A stretch of DNA of 64,000 bases from Dictyophora rubrovolvata (Eukaryota; Basidiomycota; Agaricomycetes; Phallales; Phallaceae), in assembly GCA_029959195.1 (NCBI GenBank), contig CP114120.1, positions 1,860,001 to 1,924,000 of the forward strand, in the 5' to 3' direction. The first letter of the stretch is position 1. The number at the start of each line of letters is the position of its first letter. Below are positions 24,741-45,069 of this stretch, in pieces. The translations under genes and the position numbers were made by a program. Below the pieces are notes generated by a model that saw only the letters and a program-made list of their open reading frames with translations, did no database searches and had not been told where the DNA came from.

Positions 24741-25099
24741 AAACCTTCATGTAGACTCGTTATACATGTACACGAAGCAAGCTTTTTCTTTCTCCAGACT
24801 CAAATGAGCTCAATCCCAGAAAATATCACTTATCAAGTCCAAACGTTGTCTGATGGTATCTCCGAGACAAAATTTGAATTATTGCATTTTTATGTGAAAT
24901 CTCTAAGGCGATGCATTTACATCAACAGATCATGTTACATCTTATATAACATAACAAGAAAAAGCATACAAGAGAAAGCGAAAATTGCGCACGATATTTA
25001 CGGCAAACACTGTTGGATGGAAATAATACATAAAATAGATGTGCAGTCGGGAGACGACGAAAACAAAATATGAGAATACCGACAAGAATTCAAAAAAAG
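24741..25099. other. Convergent intergenic region
   Basis: An AT-rich 3'-3' gap between the nuclease and the PH-domain gene. No gene or structured element seen. Confidence 0.45.
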
Positions 25100-28000
25100 C
25101 TAATAATTAAAGCCCTCTTCCTCTTCTATTTCGTTTTCAACGCTGTGTTCATATTGAAGACACGAGTCGCTGGAAAGACTAGAAGGGGAGTTGGATCTTG
25201 TCTGCGCAATCGCACACAACGGGGGGGAAGGAGAAGGTGGTGTTATACGACCCATGACGACGGTAGCTCCGGTTCCGATATCTACCTCCGCAAGTTTCAA
25301 TTCATTTCCACGTTGAAGAGTTTTTTGGGGTGCTTCGTAATTATCAGATGAGGTGGAAATTTCGTAGGAATCATAAGGCAAGTTTGCATTTCGGTCATGC
25401 TTCAACGTGAAGGTTCTAGGGGTTTGCGAGTTTCGTGGAACAGAGGACTCGTCGTCCGTTAAAGGCCAGTTGTTAGACTCCCCTTGAGTAAACGGTGTTA
25501 ATTCATTCATAAAATCGTTCGAGTCTGGCTTAGGTCCGGTACCTAGGAATAAGAGTGAGTCCAAAGGTCAGACCAGATTTATAAGTATAGATTCAGAATG
25601 CAACAGCATTAAAATGAACTTGTAATATAAGGGCAGTCATATCGAAAGGAGGGCTTACCAGTTTCGAACAAACGTGGTTCCAGAGACGCTTCTATTGGAG
25701 GTGCAGCTTGGGCACCCTCAGAAGCAGTGGGAAGGATTGATGCTTTAGGAGTGTCGTCCATGTGAAGGAACGTTGATGGCAATGAAGAATCTCCGTGTTC
25801 CACCAAAGGAGATAGTTGTCCTGGAGACGTACCGTAAGGCATCGTCGACATTTGTTCGCCGGATTGCTTTTGAGGTTTTTGAGGTTTCGGCGGGGGGATT
25901 CTAGGAGGGGCTGGAATCAAAAGTCGAGATCCTATCGACTCGGTTCTTTCATCAAAAAACCAAGAACTAGCGCGGATGTTTACATCTGGTTCATCATTTT
26001 CGTTAAATTCATAACCGCTCGTTGAGAGAGGCGGAGAGCTCATAATCCGCGATCGACGTATTATACATGAATGCTGGGGTCTTTTGAAGGATGCTGAGGT
26101 CAATCCTGTACTCGGCTCTCTGCTGTTCGTCACATTGATCAACTCAGGCGTAGGCGGAAGAGGACCTTGAGGAGGGGGCTGAGGTGCTGGAACGGAAGAT
26201 CCAGCCAAGGGTCCCGGATGGCCGTTAGTACCATCAGCGGGAATCAAAGCCGAAACGGACATGGGATACATGGACATGAATAACGGTCGCTCATTATGAT
26301 CCGTTGGAAAGGCCTTGTATGGCCTTTGTCTCGGACCCGCTAGCGTACTGTGCGGGCGTTGCCGTTGCCGGATCGGACGTTCATCATTTTGGGTCTCCAT
26401 AATTGTAACTGTGCCATTCACAGTTATTTCATCGGGTCGCGGCGGAAGAGGCTGCGTAGGCGGAGGTGATGGATTTAGCGACAAACGAAATGAACGTGAA
26501 AGGGAAGATCCCCCTTCTGTGCTTTTTCCAATGGGCCCAGACGCACCAACGGTATCTTTCGCCGCCTTCCCCATTTCAGAGCTGGCCTTTGTACCAGTCG
26601 ATTCTTCGGAACTGCGGGTGTCCCCGCTAATCGCAAATGGAGATGGTGGAGGCGGTGGAGCAAAAGATGGAGGTGGGCGAAGGGGAGGAAGAGTTTCAGT
26701 GATGGAGCTGGATAAAGACGAAGAGGCAGGAGGGGCCGAGACTCGCTTGTATATAAGAGGGGTCGGGCGTCCAAAAGGGGAGCTTGTAGAATTGAGAATA
26801 GAGGATTGGCGAACTGGTTTAGCAGGCATCGGACGAGGCGAGCGATCCCGTTCATTGTGAGACGTGTATGTATCATTATCAACAGCATCCGTAGCGGGAG
26901 ATTCGTCCATACTCCTATTCTCGCCCTCATGCTGAGAGGTAGATTTTACAGAGTTCGCGTTCCTGGACATTGTTTGAGAAGTCCTTTTTTCATGTGGTTT
27001 GAAATCTACTGAGCTCCTGGCGGATGGCGGGATAGAAGCGGGAGGAGAGATAGACGGGTATATTTGAGACGGCTGATGAAGATGTTCGGACAGATGCGAC
27101 TCTACAGTCAAACTTGCTCAAAAATAAAACAAGATTTTTAAAAAAGATAACTACCTTCAGCAGAAACTGTTAAAAACGGTGCGGCATCCGATGAAGTTTC
27201 GGTCAAAGGATGAGAATATGGGTGTGTACGGCCCGGTGTTTCAGTACCGTCAGAGGCAACAGTAGCGGAATTCTCAGGATGAGGAAATGACCAGCCCTCT
27301 TTTAATGCCGATGCGGCAAGTGCATTGATGGTAATCGACCGACGTTGACTTCGAGGCCGTGGTCTCAACGAAAGGGAAATGGCTAGTGACTCGCCTATGC
27401 TCAATCTGTCATTATGACGGTGCTGGTCATGCGTATCTGCAGCAAAATCTTTATCAACTCGGGGCTCTCCTTGTGCTTGAGCATGTGTAGTTGAGACTAT
27501 CCATTCTGCAACATTCTGATTTTGCCCGTTTTGAAGAGAAGTACCAATCGTACCCGCCGACGCGCTCTTTTTATGACTGTGTCTTGAGGAACGCGTTTCC
27601 CTTACTGTATTATCTTGGGCGCTGCTTTGACTGTATATCGAGGCTACGCTCATGTCATTGGTAGGAGAACTAGGACGTTTAGGATGAAGCTGAGAGACCC
27701 GTTCAGATATAGGGTCATTCTGATTTGTTGCAGATTGTGTTAATATATCAGCTTTCACCATATCCATGGTTTCGTTTGTTGACGGATTGTCAGAAACGGC
27801 ACCTGCACTTTTGGGGCGTCTCTTATTCTTCTCCTTTTCTTTGACTTTAAGCGAATCCTTCATTTTCGTATTCAATCTCTTCAAGAAGGATGTGTAATCT
27901 TCAGTCGGCTCATCCGGAGCTAAAGGGTGAATGTCCTTATGTCGGGGCATTTCCGTACTGTCTTTCTCTTCTTCCTTGATAGTCGTCCTTTGAATCCCAA

Positions 28001-29660
28001 CTCCAATCCCGCTCCAGACGCTTCCCGCGCCATCTCTAGATGAAGGTCTCGAAGTGGTGCGCATTGGAGATAGGGCACGATTTTTGGTAGCGATAGAATT
28101 ATCATCCCTCAAAACAGGGGGGCCCCCTGCAGGAGGGGATTGAAATAGGTTCCGCAAGCCTGTAAATTTTGGGGTACCAGTAGGGGAATATAATCGAGAT
28201 GAGGATGAGTTAGCTGAGGTGATATGTATACTGGAAACAGCAGAGGAAGGAGCAGCTCCAATATGTTCGGCGTATCGCGGATTGGGATTCGGGGGTGGAA
28301 GAGCAGGAGGGGAAGGCCTGGGCTGAGGAAAGAACGAGAGTTGTCTATTGGGAGATATGGGCAAATGCCATCCATGGTTGATAGGAGACGATGGGTACCC
28401 GGAGTTACTTAACCATGATGCCCGAGGCGATGTTGGTTGTGAGGAAGCATGAAGAAAACCAGCGCGTTCAGCACGCTGCGACAGGACTGATGATTTGATC
28501 TCTTTGACCCATCTCTGTTGCACCTCCGATTCATCAGGATAGATTACTTTATTGTTTGGAGCCGGGTTCGTCGTTTCTCGTGGATCTGGATATTTGAAAA
28601 TCCAAAGCGTGCGGCTGAGTTCCTCGTCGTCCACGGTGGCAGCGGTAGCACCAACATGCCGACCGATTACTTTGATAAGACCCTTCTTCCCCGATAGTTC
28701 CATATCTGCAATATAAACAACGGTGTCTTCATTGATTTCCAGTCTGTCAACTTCCACCTCGTCGCGAGTTGGATGCTCGGATTTGAATAAGTGCAAATGT
28801 GAATGACTCGGCATAAATGACAAGGGGGGTGGGGAGTTCCTCGTATGGAAACGATTGGGACTCGCTAGGGAGTGGAAGCTGCTGCTGCTACTAGTGCACG
28901 GGGGGGATTGTGAAAGGGAAGGTGAAAGGGAAGAATGCTTGGTGGACGGCAACGCTCGGGATCCAAATTCACGCGGTACGGTAAGAACAACATAATATAA
29001 TTTCCAGTGAGTCTTCGTAGACTTGGAACGCTTCGGGAGAGAGATGAAAGCAAGGCCACTGCCGGTATGGGTGGTGTTTGTGGTACCAGTTGCGAACTTC
29101 AAATAGGACGAGCTTATCTGAATAAAAGGAGCAAGTTCAGAATATGAACAAGGATATGGAGGTAGTTTCGTTGGCATATTAGACGGTTGCGCGTTATATA
29201 TCATGGGGTTTGGCGAACTCGCCGCCAACGACGAAAGCAAGCCGGATTGATGGGAACTAGTTTCATAGCTATATGATGTAGTATTAAAGGGTTTCGATAG
29301 TGGTCGTGAAAGTGGAGAAGAGTCTGTAGAATCAGCATTCTCGGGAGTATCGTCGTTGAAAGCGTTAAGATCGAGCCCGAGTGATTGCGCGGCGGCATCG
29401 CGCAGACGCTGCCGCTCCTCATCCTCCGGCGATATCGGTGGCAGTTCGTCGGCATGACTATATGTATGCTGAGACGTAGAGCTGCTTTGTCCGATGTCAA
29501 TCACTTCTGAAGGGGGGTCATTACTCGCCAAGGTTGAGGACGGTGGCGAGCTTTGATGCGATTGTGTGGAATGGCGGCGACGGAAGAGAGACAAAGGGAA
29601 AGCGAGATAGGTCGACGAACGGCGTTGACCACTACTACTAGGCTTAAGCACATCGGTCAT
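25100..29660 (-). CDS. Large disordered protein with a split PH domain
   Basis: A protein of about 1,470 residues in three exons. The two introns (about 27107-27154 and 25546-25650) have good GT-AG ends and keep phase (E-G/ES join, then ETG/TGP join). The start MTDVLKPSSS is at 29658-29660. Residues about 170-395 look like a pleckstrin-homology domain: strand pair HWKLYYVVLTV, HLHLFKSE, VDRLEINEDTVVYIADM, SGKKGLIKVIGR, LWIFKYPDPRE, and a final helix with the hallmark Trp (QRWVKEIKSSV). A Ser/Pro-rich insert of about 55 residues splits strands 2 and 3. Most of the rest is Ser/Pro/Thr-rich and disordered, with proline tracts (PPSFAPPPPPSPF, PPRIPPPKPQKP) that could bind SH3 or WW domains. A cortical or membrane-linked scaffold role is an inference. 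The gene ends 166 bp from the PRP8 stop, on the same strand. Confidence 0.82.
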
Positions 29661-29826
29661 GTTGAAACACGGTGTAAAGAGAGTCGTATCATCGGAGACG
29701 AATGAGAGAAAATAAATCTGATTGTTTCAATTCAACGAATAGTAATTGACGCTTACACACAGCAATTCCTATATATAATAAAACACATGATGTACATCAG
29801 TAGTCTGGTAATTCTACATTTTTTTT

Positions 29827-38635
<8,809 letters not shown>

Positions 38636-39576
38636 ATCTTGGTGGCAAGGAATATCTCGTCGGACTCCCAAAAGTTTCAAAACGGCCAGCGTCACGCGGT
38701 CGTCACGCTTTGAGACATTAAGCAACAAGCTCGTACATACTTGCTGCCAGTGGGATAGCTATAGAGTAACTAATAGTAACTTGTTAATGATCAAGAAAGA
38801 CGCCTTGTTCTGTATATTATATTTTAATATGTGCGCTATAAACACCAAATAGAAAAACACAAGAAAACTCTAATAGAAAGGAATATAGCATGTATGCCTA
38901 AAGGAAGGTTTAACAGTAATTGCCGTCGTTGATATTGTAGTAAATAATGTAAGTACTAAGGTAGGTAGCGTTTTCAACCATTTTGAAGATAAATGTCGAT
39001 GTTATGTATGGAATTGGGAAAAAAATAAAAAAGTTCGACGTAACCGTTCACTCGAAGTCCATAAGTCCATTGTAATATAAAACGGCAGGACAAAAAATCA
39101 AATGGTAAGAGAGAATAATCGGTAGCGCAGAAAACGCCAAAAGAAAGCATGAAAAGAAATGAAAGATGGTCTCCAAGGACAGTAAAGGAATTGAAAAGCT
39201 AAGGAAAAACAGTCTACAGTCAAGAGACGTCCATGGTTAATAAGGTGATAAGATTGCAAGGCGGGCGGCCACTGGTATGATAGAATTGCTGAAAGAAAAA
39301 AACACTATGACGACGGGTTGAGGTATTCAAAGCGGCTACGGGTAAGGACTGGAGCGAGGGGGTTAATGGTGAGGGATAGAATCGGCATGGGATATTGTCA
39401 AAAGCACAATTGGACAAAGGGATCGTAAAAAATAGAAGGTGAGAGTGGCGCGCGATGAGATAGATCGGTGAACGTAGGAGTACAACGATGGGCTGCAAGT
39501 CGAATATGTACACTGATGGTTGCCGGGAATAAATAAAATGCACAAGTTACAATGAAGGGTCTCTTGCATTCCCAGC
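38636..39576. other. Intergenic region between PRP8 5' end and KRE6-like 3' end
   Basis: 941 bp holding the PRP8 promoter and the 3' flank of the KRE6-like gene, both transcribed leftward. It is AT-rich. The ORFs at about 39220-39690 have no resemblance to known proteins. No RNA gene recognised. Confidence 0.4.
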
Positions 39577-41713
39577 TCATGTACATTGACCCAGCAAGCT
39601 ATTTCCTGGTTTTGAATATCCAGCCTTGATAGGAGATTAAGTTCAGTCGAGCAAAATAAACTAAAATTCTGCAACATACCTGGTCCCACGTTGTCAAATT
39701 TGGGTTTGAATAAGCATTAATGTGAGCTTGAATATAATCGGCCGTAGGATGCGACTTAGGGTTGCATGTGGTTCCATCTGTGGTACCAGGTAACTGATAT
39801 ACTCGCACATAATCAATAAACATCGTTGCGGGGAATTTGAGATTCTGGTAGTCGGCGTGTTGGAATCCGGGGGACATGCCCAAGTTAAAAACTATACTCT
39901 GAGAAATATGGGATCAGCCATATATCCCTTATAATGAATAATGTCTTTACCATTGGCTCTTCCGGTATAAGTCTCTGTGACATATCCAAGGATGCGTCGG
40001 GACCGACAGCGTTTTGATTCATAGTCCAAGTAAGGGTGTTACCGGCATACCAAGCAAGATATCCCTGAGCTCTATCACTAGGATTCGAAAACCACTCGTA
40101 TCCGTACGCTTGATACGCATTCCCGCCATATGGACCCGTACCTAATTCAGTGACAATACTAACAGCTTGCTGAGTAACAGAACCTTTAAAGTTATTGACG
40201 AAAGAAATATCGGGATTTTGGATGTTAAAAGCATCACTAGCATTGTTGAATTGATAGAAGGAGTTGAACGGAGCAATCTGGAATGACTGTGATGCTTGGC
40301 CTTCCCGATTAACCGTGTCAATTTGTGCTTCAATGACATCGATCTCAGGAGCTGCGCGACCGGTACTAACACTCGGGCCTGGATGGTCTTGAGGAATATT
40401 ACTGCCAGGGCATGTGCAAGCACTGAGTCGTTGCCCGGGCAAGAAAGAAAGTTCGAAATTAGTTCCGGAGTCGGTGCCTGTATTAGTTGCGGCAGTAGGA
40501 GTACCATCCGGTTTAGTTTGATTAGGCAATGCACCCGCGTCGCAAGCATCATAAGAATACGGCCACGTTCCATCTGTAGTGGCACCATATCCCGGTCGGC
40601 CAAGATTCCCCATCGACCAAAAACCAGGCCAAAAACCAGGGGTTTCGGCATCCCCAGGTAGACTTATGGATGCTTCAAGAATGCCCGTTGTAAAACAAAA
40701 CTTGTTCCAACTCTGCAACATGCCAGACTGCCAATTCAAATTGTGGTTAAGTATTTCTGTAATGGTAATTTGTAATTGACCATCTTTGGTAATGATAGCT
40801 TCCGGGGTGTACCATTCAACATCGCCTGTTGGCCAATAGTTAAGGTCGACAGCTTCCCAATAAGGATCATCACCAGGATAGAACGTCCGACCATCTTGAT
40901 TGAATTCGTCTGAGAATACAAGCTGGTATTCTTTGCCATCAAATAGACTTTTTTTGGTTCTTGCCCCTACAGGCGTTTCAGGATCAATTGGACCACGCAA
41001 CGCGTTCAAGATTGGTACCTGTCCAGAACCATTGGCACCACCCAAATTGAATCCTTGGATAGGCTGCGTGGGCTTGGTGAAGAATAGGATGATGGGATAA
41101 GCGGTGAAGAGGGTTAACAAGCCGACAATAAGAATGAGAACAGTCCCGACGTTGGCGCAACCGCGAGCACTAAGGTAAGCCTTTTTTCGATAAAAGTCAG
41201 CTGAAGATTCAACGTCGTGTAAAGCGTCGTCATTTTCGATGTCTTGCTCTGACCATCCATACAGGTTTGTACCCCGTGGTAGTTCATTCGGGATACCAAT
41301 GGTGGAAGCGTCCGAGAAACCTGCTGTACTGAGTCTCGAGTGTCGATAAGAAGGACTACGAGAAAAGGACTCGAACTGAAACGATATTCAAAGACTTGTT
41401 CTCAGAAGGACAAAGGACAGTGATAAAAACATACTGGAATTGGCTGTCGTTGTCTCACCCCTGACTGTGGACCCAACAGACCAAGCTCCGAAGCGCTACT
41501 GCTCAAAGCTGGGGAATGGTGACCAGATTCTGACTGAGGATGGGGCATGCTGTTGACAGAGTCGGTCTCCGGGGTGGAATAACCCCCAGTTGCAGGTGGG
41601 AGAGGTGTGGATGATGCACTGAGAAGAGGCGATGACTGGCGAGAATACGAGTCGTGTGTCTGAGGAATAGTGGCGTATGTTCCTAGTCCTTTCGGTTGGA
41701 CGGATGATGACAT
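39577..41713 (-). CDS. KRE6: Beta-glucan synthesis-associated protein, KRE6/SKN1 type (copy 1)
   Basis: A type II membrane protein of about 640 residues with a GH16-fold luminal domain, needed for cell-wall beta-1,6-glucan in fungi; it acts in the ER/Golgi or at the plasma membrane. The start MSSSVQPKGL is at 41711-41713. A Ser/Pro-rich cytosolic tail of about 180 residues precedes the single membrane segment (VGTVLILIVGLLTLFTAYPI). The luminal domain has the KRE6 hallmarks GFNLGGANGSGQVP, YQLVFSDEFNQDGRTFY, DDPYWEAVDLNYWPTGD, MLQSWNKFCFTTGILE, PGFWPGFWSMGNLGRPGYG and the GH16 catalytic signature APEIDVIEAQ with both glutamates. The last exon, read through an ATCAAG acceptor, ends AGYSKPGNSLLGQCT. 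A paralogue lies at 58383-60579 in the opposite orientation. The promoter side has a purine-rich (CT on the coding strand) tract. Confidence 0.95.
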
Positions 41714-42240
41714 TTGCTAATGAATGTGGGACTGCCGCCTTCTGTGTCCTCGACGTCGTTGAAAGCGTCAAGCGTGCAAAAAAAACTCCAGAAAAGAAGA
41801 GAGAATAGAAAGAAGAGAAAATCAAGGAGTAAGAAAGACAAGGAAAAACACAACACGTTTGATCAAAGCAGTGTCTCCGAGGTCCCGTTGACCATGGGCG
41901 AATGTCATTTCCAGAAATAGAACAACCTCTGATACCTCCGGTTTCGGGGGTCTCGTTTCCACGCTGACTCCACAGCTCCATGACGTGGACTCGGCGCAGC
42001 ATGATACATACCAAATGAGTCTCGAAGCTGATATCTGAGACTTGCGCATGTCACGTCGACGACGAGAGTGCACACATATTTTCCTCTCTTTTTTTTCAAA
42101 CTATGTATATGGCCCTCACAACGCCCGGTCTGGAACCTCAGGTTGATAATGATTGATTTGTAGTATGTATATAGCCAGAGTATCTGATCTGAGCCAGAAT
42201 TTCAAATAAATACAGGAGAACGAATAGGCTTCAAGATATA
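41714..42240. promoter_or_regulatory. KRE6-like promoter with long pyrimidine tract (coding strand)
   Basis: The gap between the 3' end of the malic enzyme gene and the KRE6-like start. From about 41778 to 41855 the plus strand is almost pure A/G, so the KRE6-like gene has a CT-rich leader within 150 bp of its ATG, a common basidiomycete promoter/5'UTR feature. A TGACGTGG element (CRE-like) lies at about 41979. Confidence 0.45.
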
Positions 42241-45069
42241 CTAAAGTCGACTCGGGCTGGCGCTGGTGTCAAAAGGTCCTCGCCCCGGCGACCACATTTT
42301 AGATTCGACGAATCCAAACAACGCTTCATCTGACAGTTCACGCAGGGCAGGCGCTGCATCAACCCCCTGCGTAGGACACATGAATAAGATTTAGAACATC
42401 CTGGTGGCAATTTTAAAAAAAAACCACTTACATCAGCTTGCGCGGCTCTCACCACTCCACATGCGATCCGCGCACTGACCTCGCGTATTCTTTCTAAGCG
42501 AGGATATACCAGTCCATATGCGTGCTCCTCACTCGTAAGGCTTTGTGCAAGGGCATTCGCTGCTGCTTCAACCATGTTATCTGTAACATGTTTGGACTGT
42601 GACAGAATTGTGCCCATTCCCAGTGCAGGAAAGATGTACCTTGATGAATGTCATCATCATCAGTACCTTATGACAACAGAACTGGCCACGGTTCTTACAT
42701 GTTATTTCCTTGTCCTGGTTCATATTTTTGTCCCTTAAACGTCAGGGGCTTGTAAGGACTTCCGCTCGCGAATACAACACTTCCTCCACTCCTGATAAAG
42801 AAAACCTTTCAGTATCTCAATCGAAATCTTTACCCAGAAAGAAAGAGAGCGTTTGAGCCTCTGCTATTCTTGGAAAAATATCTCCCCAAACACCAAAGCC
42901 AAATAGACATAAAAATACTTACCACTCAAGAGCATCTTGAAAAGTAACCTCGCATAAATTAATTGGATTTGATAACGGGAAAATGATGGGCCGTTTGTTG
43001 ATTTCGGTCATCTTTTCCACTACGGATTTATTAAAAGCACCCTGAAAACACACTGTTAAGCTTCCAGTAATATAATTCCTCAAAGAAAAGAAGAAAAAAA
43101 AGGGCACCTGGATAGTGCTCAATCCCAGCAAGGCGGTTGGCTTCACATAATCAATAATATCAACCAAATTAGTCAATGCCGGACCCGAATAATCCGTTCG
43201 CGCAAAGTCTATATACAACCAAATTAGGACTGTCACCTCACATAAGAAGAGCATGGACCATTCACAGTGTTTGTGCTCTTGAAGACCTGGTCGACCGGCT
43301 ACAATTAACCCCCTTGAGTCAACAGTCTAAACCCCACCAAAAACAAATTTACTCAGGGATAACGCCATGGAAATAAAAAAAAACTCACCCAGATCCTTCG
43401 CTTGGCTGTTTCCTCATCCAATCCCTGCGCCTTGAAAAAGGCCAGGAGTTGCTTCGCAACACCAATACCGGCGCTCCCCGCCCCAAAGAATAAGATGCGA
43501 TGATCTGAGAGAGGAAGATCTGAAGCTGCGAACGCAATCCGCGCTGCGTTGATAAATCCGGATAGGATGACAGATCCTGTGCCTTGTATCTAGTATATAT
43601 ACAAAGTTACGGCACAATACCAAAGTGAAAAATAAATGCACGCTCACATCATCATTGAAGACTCTATATTTATTTCGGTACCTTTCAAGATATTTGAAGG
43701 CATTGTCAGTCGAGAAATCTTCAAACTGGACAAGAAGGTCAGGGAAAACGGTCGACATCGCAGACATGAATTCATCCATGAAGCTTTCCATCTACATGCA
43801 CAGCGCGTTAGCCTATCAGAAATAGGACCTTGAGTCCTATACAATCACCTCCGCATCTCCAGGGCGACGCTGCTTAATACCCAGATACAATGGATCGTCA
43901 AGGTATTTTTGGGTATTTGTTCCAAGGTCGAGACAAATTGGAACTGTCGACTCTGGCCGTATTCCAGCACCGGAGATGTACAAATCACTAAAAAAAGAGA
44001 GACGCGCATGTATTGAATAACTGTCTGGATTCGCGGTGCGACAGTAGTTTATAAAATGCATACAGTTTTCCTACAGCGATCGGAAGACCATTTGCCCCCA
44101 AGTCGCCGAGACCGAGAATTCTGGAGCCTATTTGGAACCAGTGGTCAAATAGATGCACTCTGGATATAAATATTCATACACGCACCATCAGTAACGACGG
44201 CTATGCGCGCATCGGTACCATTAGGCCAGCGACGGAGAATCTGCTCAATACGACCCTTGTCTCGAAGGGAAATGTAGATCCCTTCAGGATGGCGCCATAT
44301 ATGCGAATAGTTGACACAGGCCTCCCCTGTAAAGCACGATTGAATCCATACATCAGGATTAAACCAGAATAGCCAGAACGTACCGACAGTAGGGGTGTAT
44401 AATATGGGGATCATTTCCTATGCATTCGCGGTTAAAACAATAACAATTACAAGAGATTCAAAAGGAGAAAATGGGGGTCACTGCGGTGAAGCGGTCAAAC
44501 CAGCCAGAGACCGGCATCCATATGAACCTCTCCGCGTGAAATTTCGGGATTGTCGACAAACAGGCGAGCCACTTACAGGCATATTGGCAAACAGTAGTTG
44601 ATAAAATAGCTTCGGGTCGCGTTCTTTCAATGCATTGAGGAAGACATATCGCTCTAGCGGGTTTTGTTTTTCTCGCTAAGAATAGAGTTTTAGAAGCAAC
44701 CAACAGTGTAAGTTATGCTGAGATACCATTTGGGTGAGAGTCCGCAATCCATGCTTTGCAAGTGAGAACTCTGGATGAAGCAGACCTTTGCCAATGCCAG
44801 TAAGTGCTAAGAAGCACAGAGATTATGTAAATATATATTGTCTACTTTCTCTAATGCAAAAATGGCTCACCGAGTGAAGGAAAACTGGCGTGGACTGTGT
44901 CGTTACGAGGCAAAACGTCGACAGTCATCGAATTTGAACGAGTTAATATTCGTGGATGACAACAAGAACAGTGTGGAGATGCAGGTCGAACACTGGTAAT
45001 GGCAGCACAGGAACGAGGATGCGTAACCAGAGATCGAAGAGAGGACGAAATGGCACCAGACCGAGTCAT
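42241..45069 (-). CDS. MAE1: Malic enzyme, NAD(P)-dependent, probably mitochondrial
   Basis: This enzyme converts malate to pyruvate and CO2 with reduction of NAD(P)+. The product is about 600 residues in more than a dozen exons. The start [15 protein letters not shown] (45067-45069) opens a Ser/Arg-rich presequence lacking acidic residues, as expected for mitochondrial import. Domain marks: [64 protein letters not shown] (the family [11 protein letters not shown] motif), [31 protein letters not shown], the Rossmann glycines in [17 protein letters not shown], and [14 protein letters not shown]. The last exon, joined at DG in [14 protein letters not shown], gives a stop at 42241-42243; the ORF that stays open to 42231 is a different frame. 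Coenzyme preference (NAD versus NADP) is not readable here. Confidence 0.95.

Noticed and set aside
38636-38728. In-frame upstream Met extending Prp8 by 31 residues
   Set aside because: Prp8 proteins normally begin with the short proline-rich stretch at MSSLPPPPP; the extension has no family counterpart.
42231-42243. Malic enzyme 3' end at 42231
   Set aside because: The frame open to 42231 is not the malic enzyme frame after the last intron; the family frame (ALREL...SPSRL) stops at 42241-42243.
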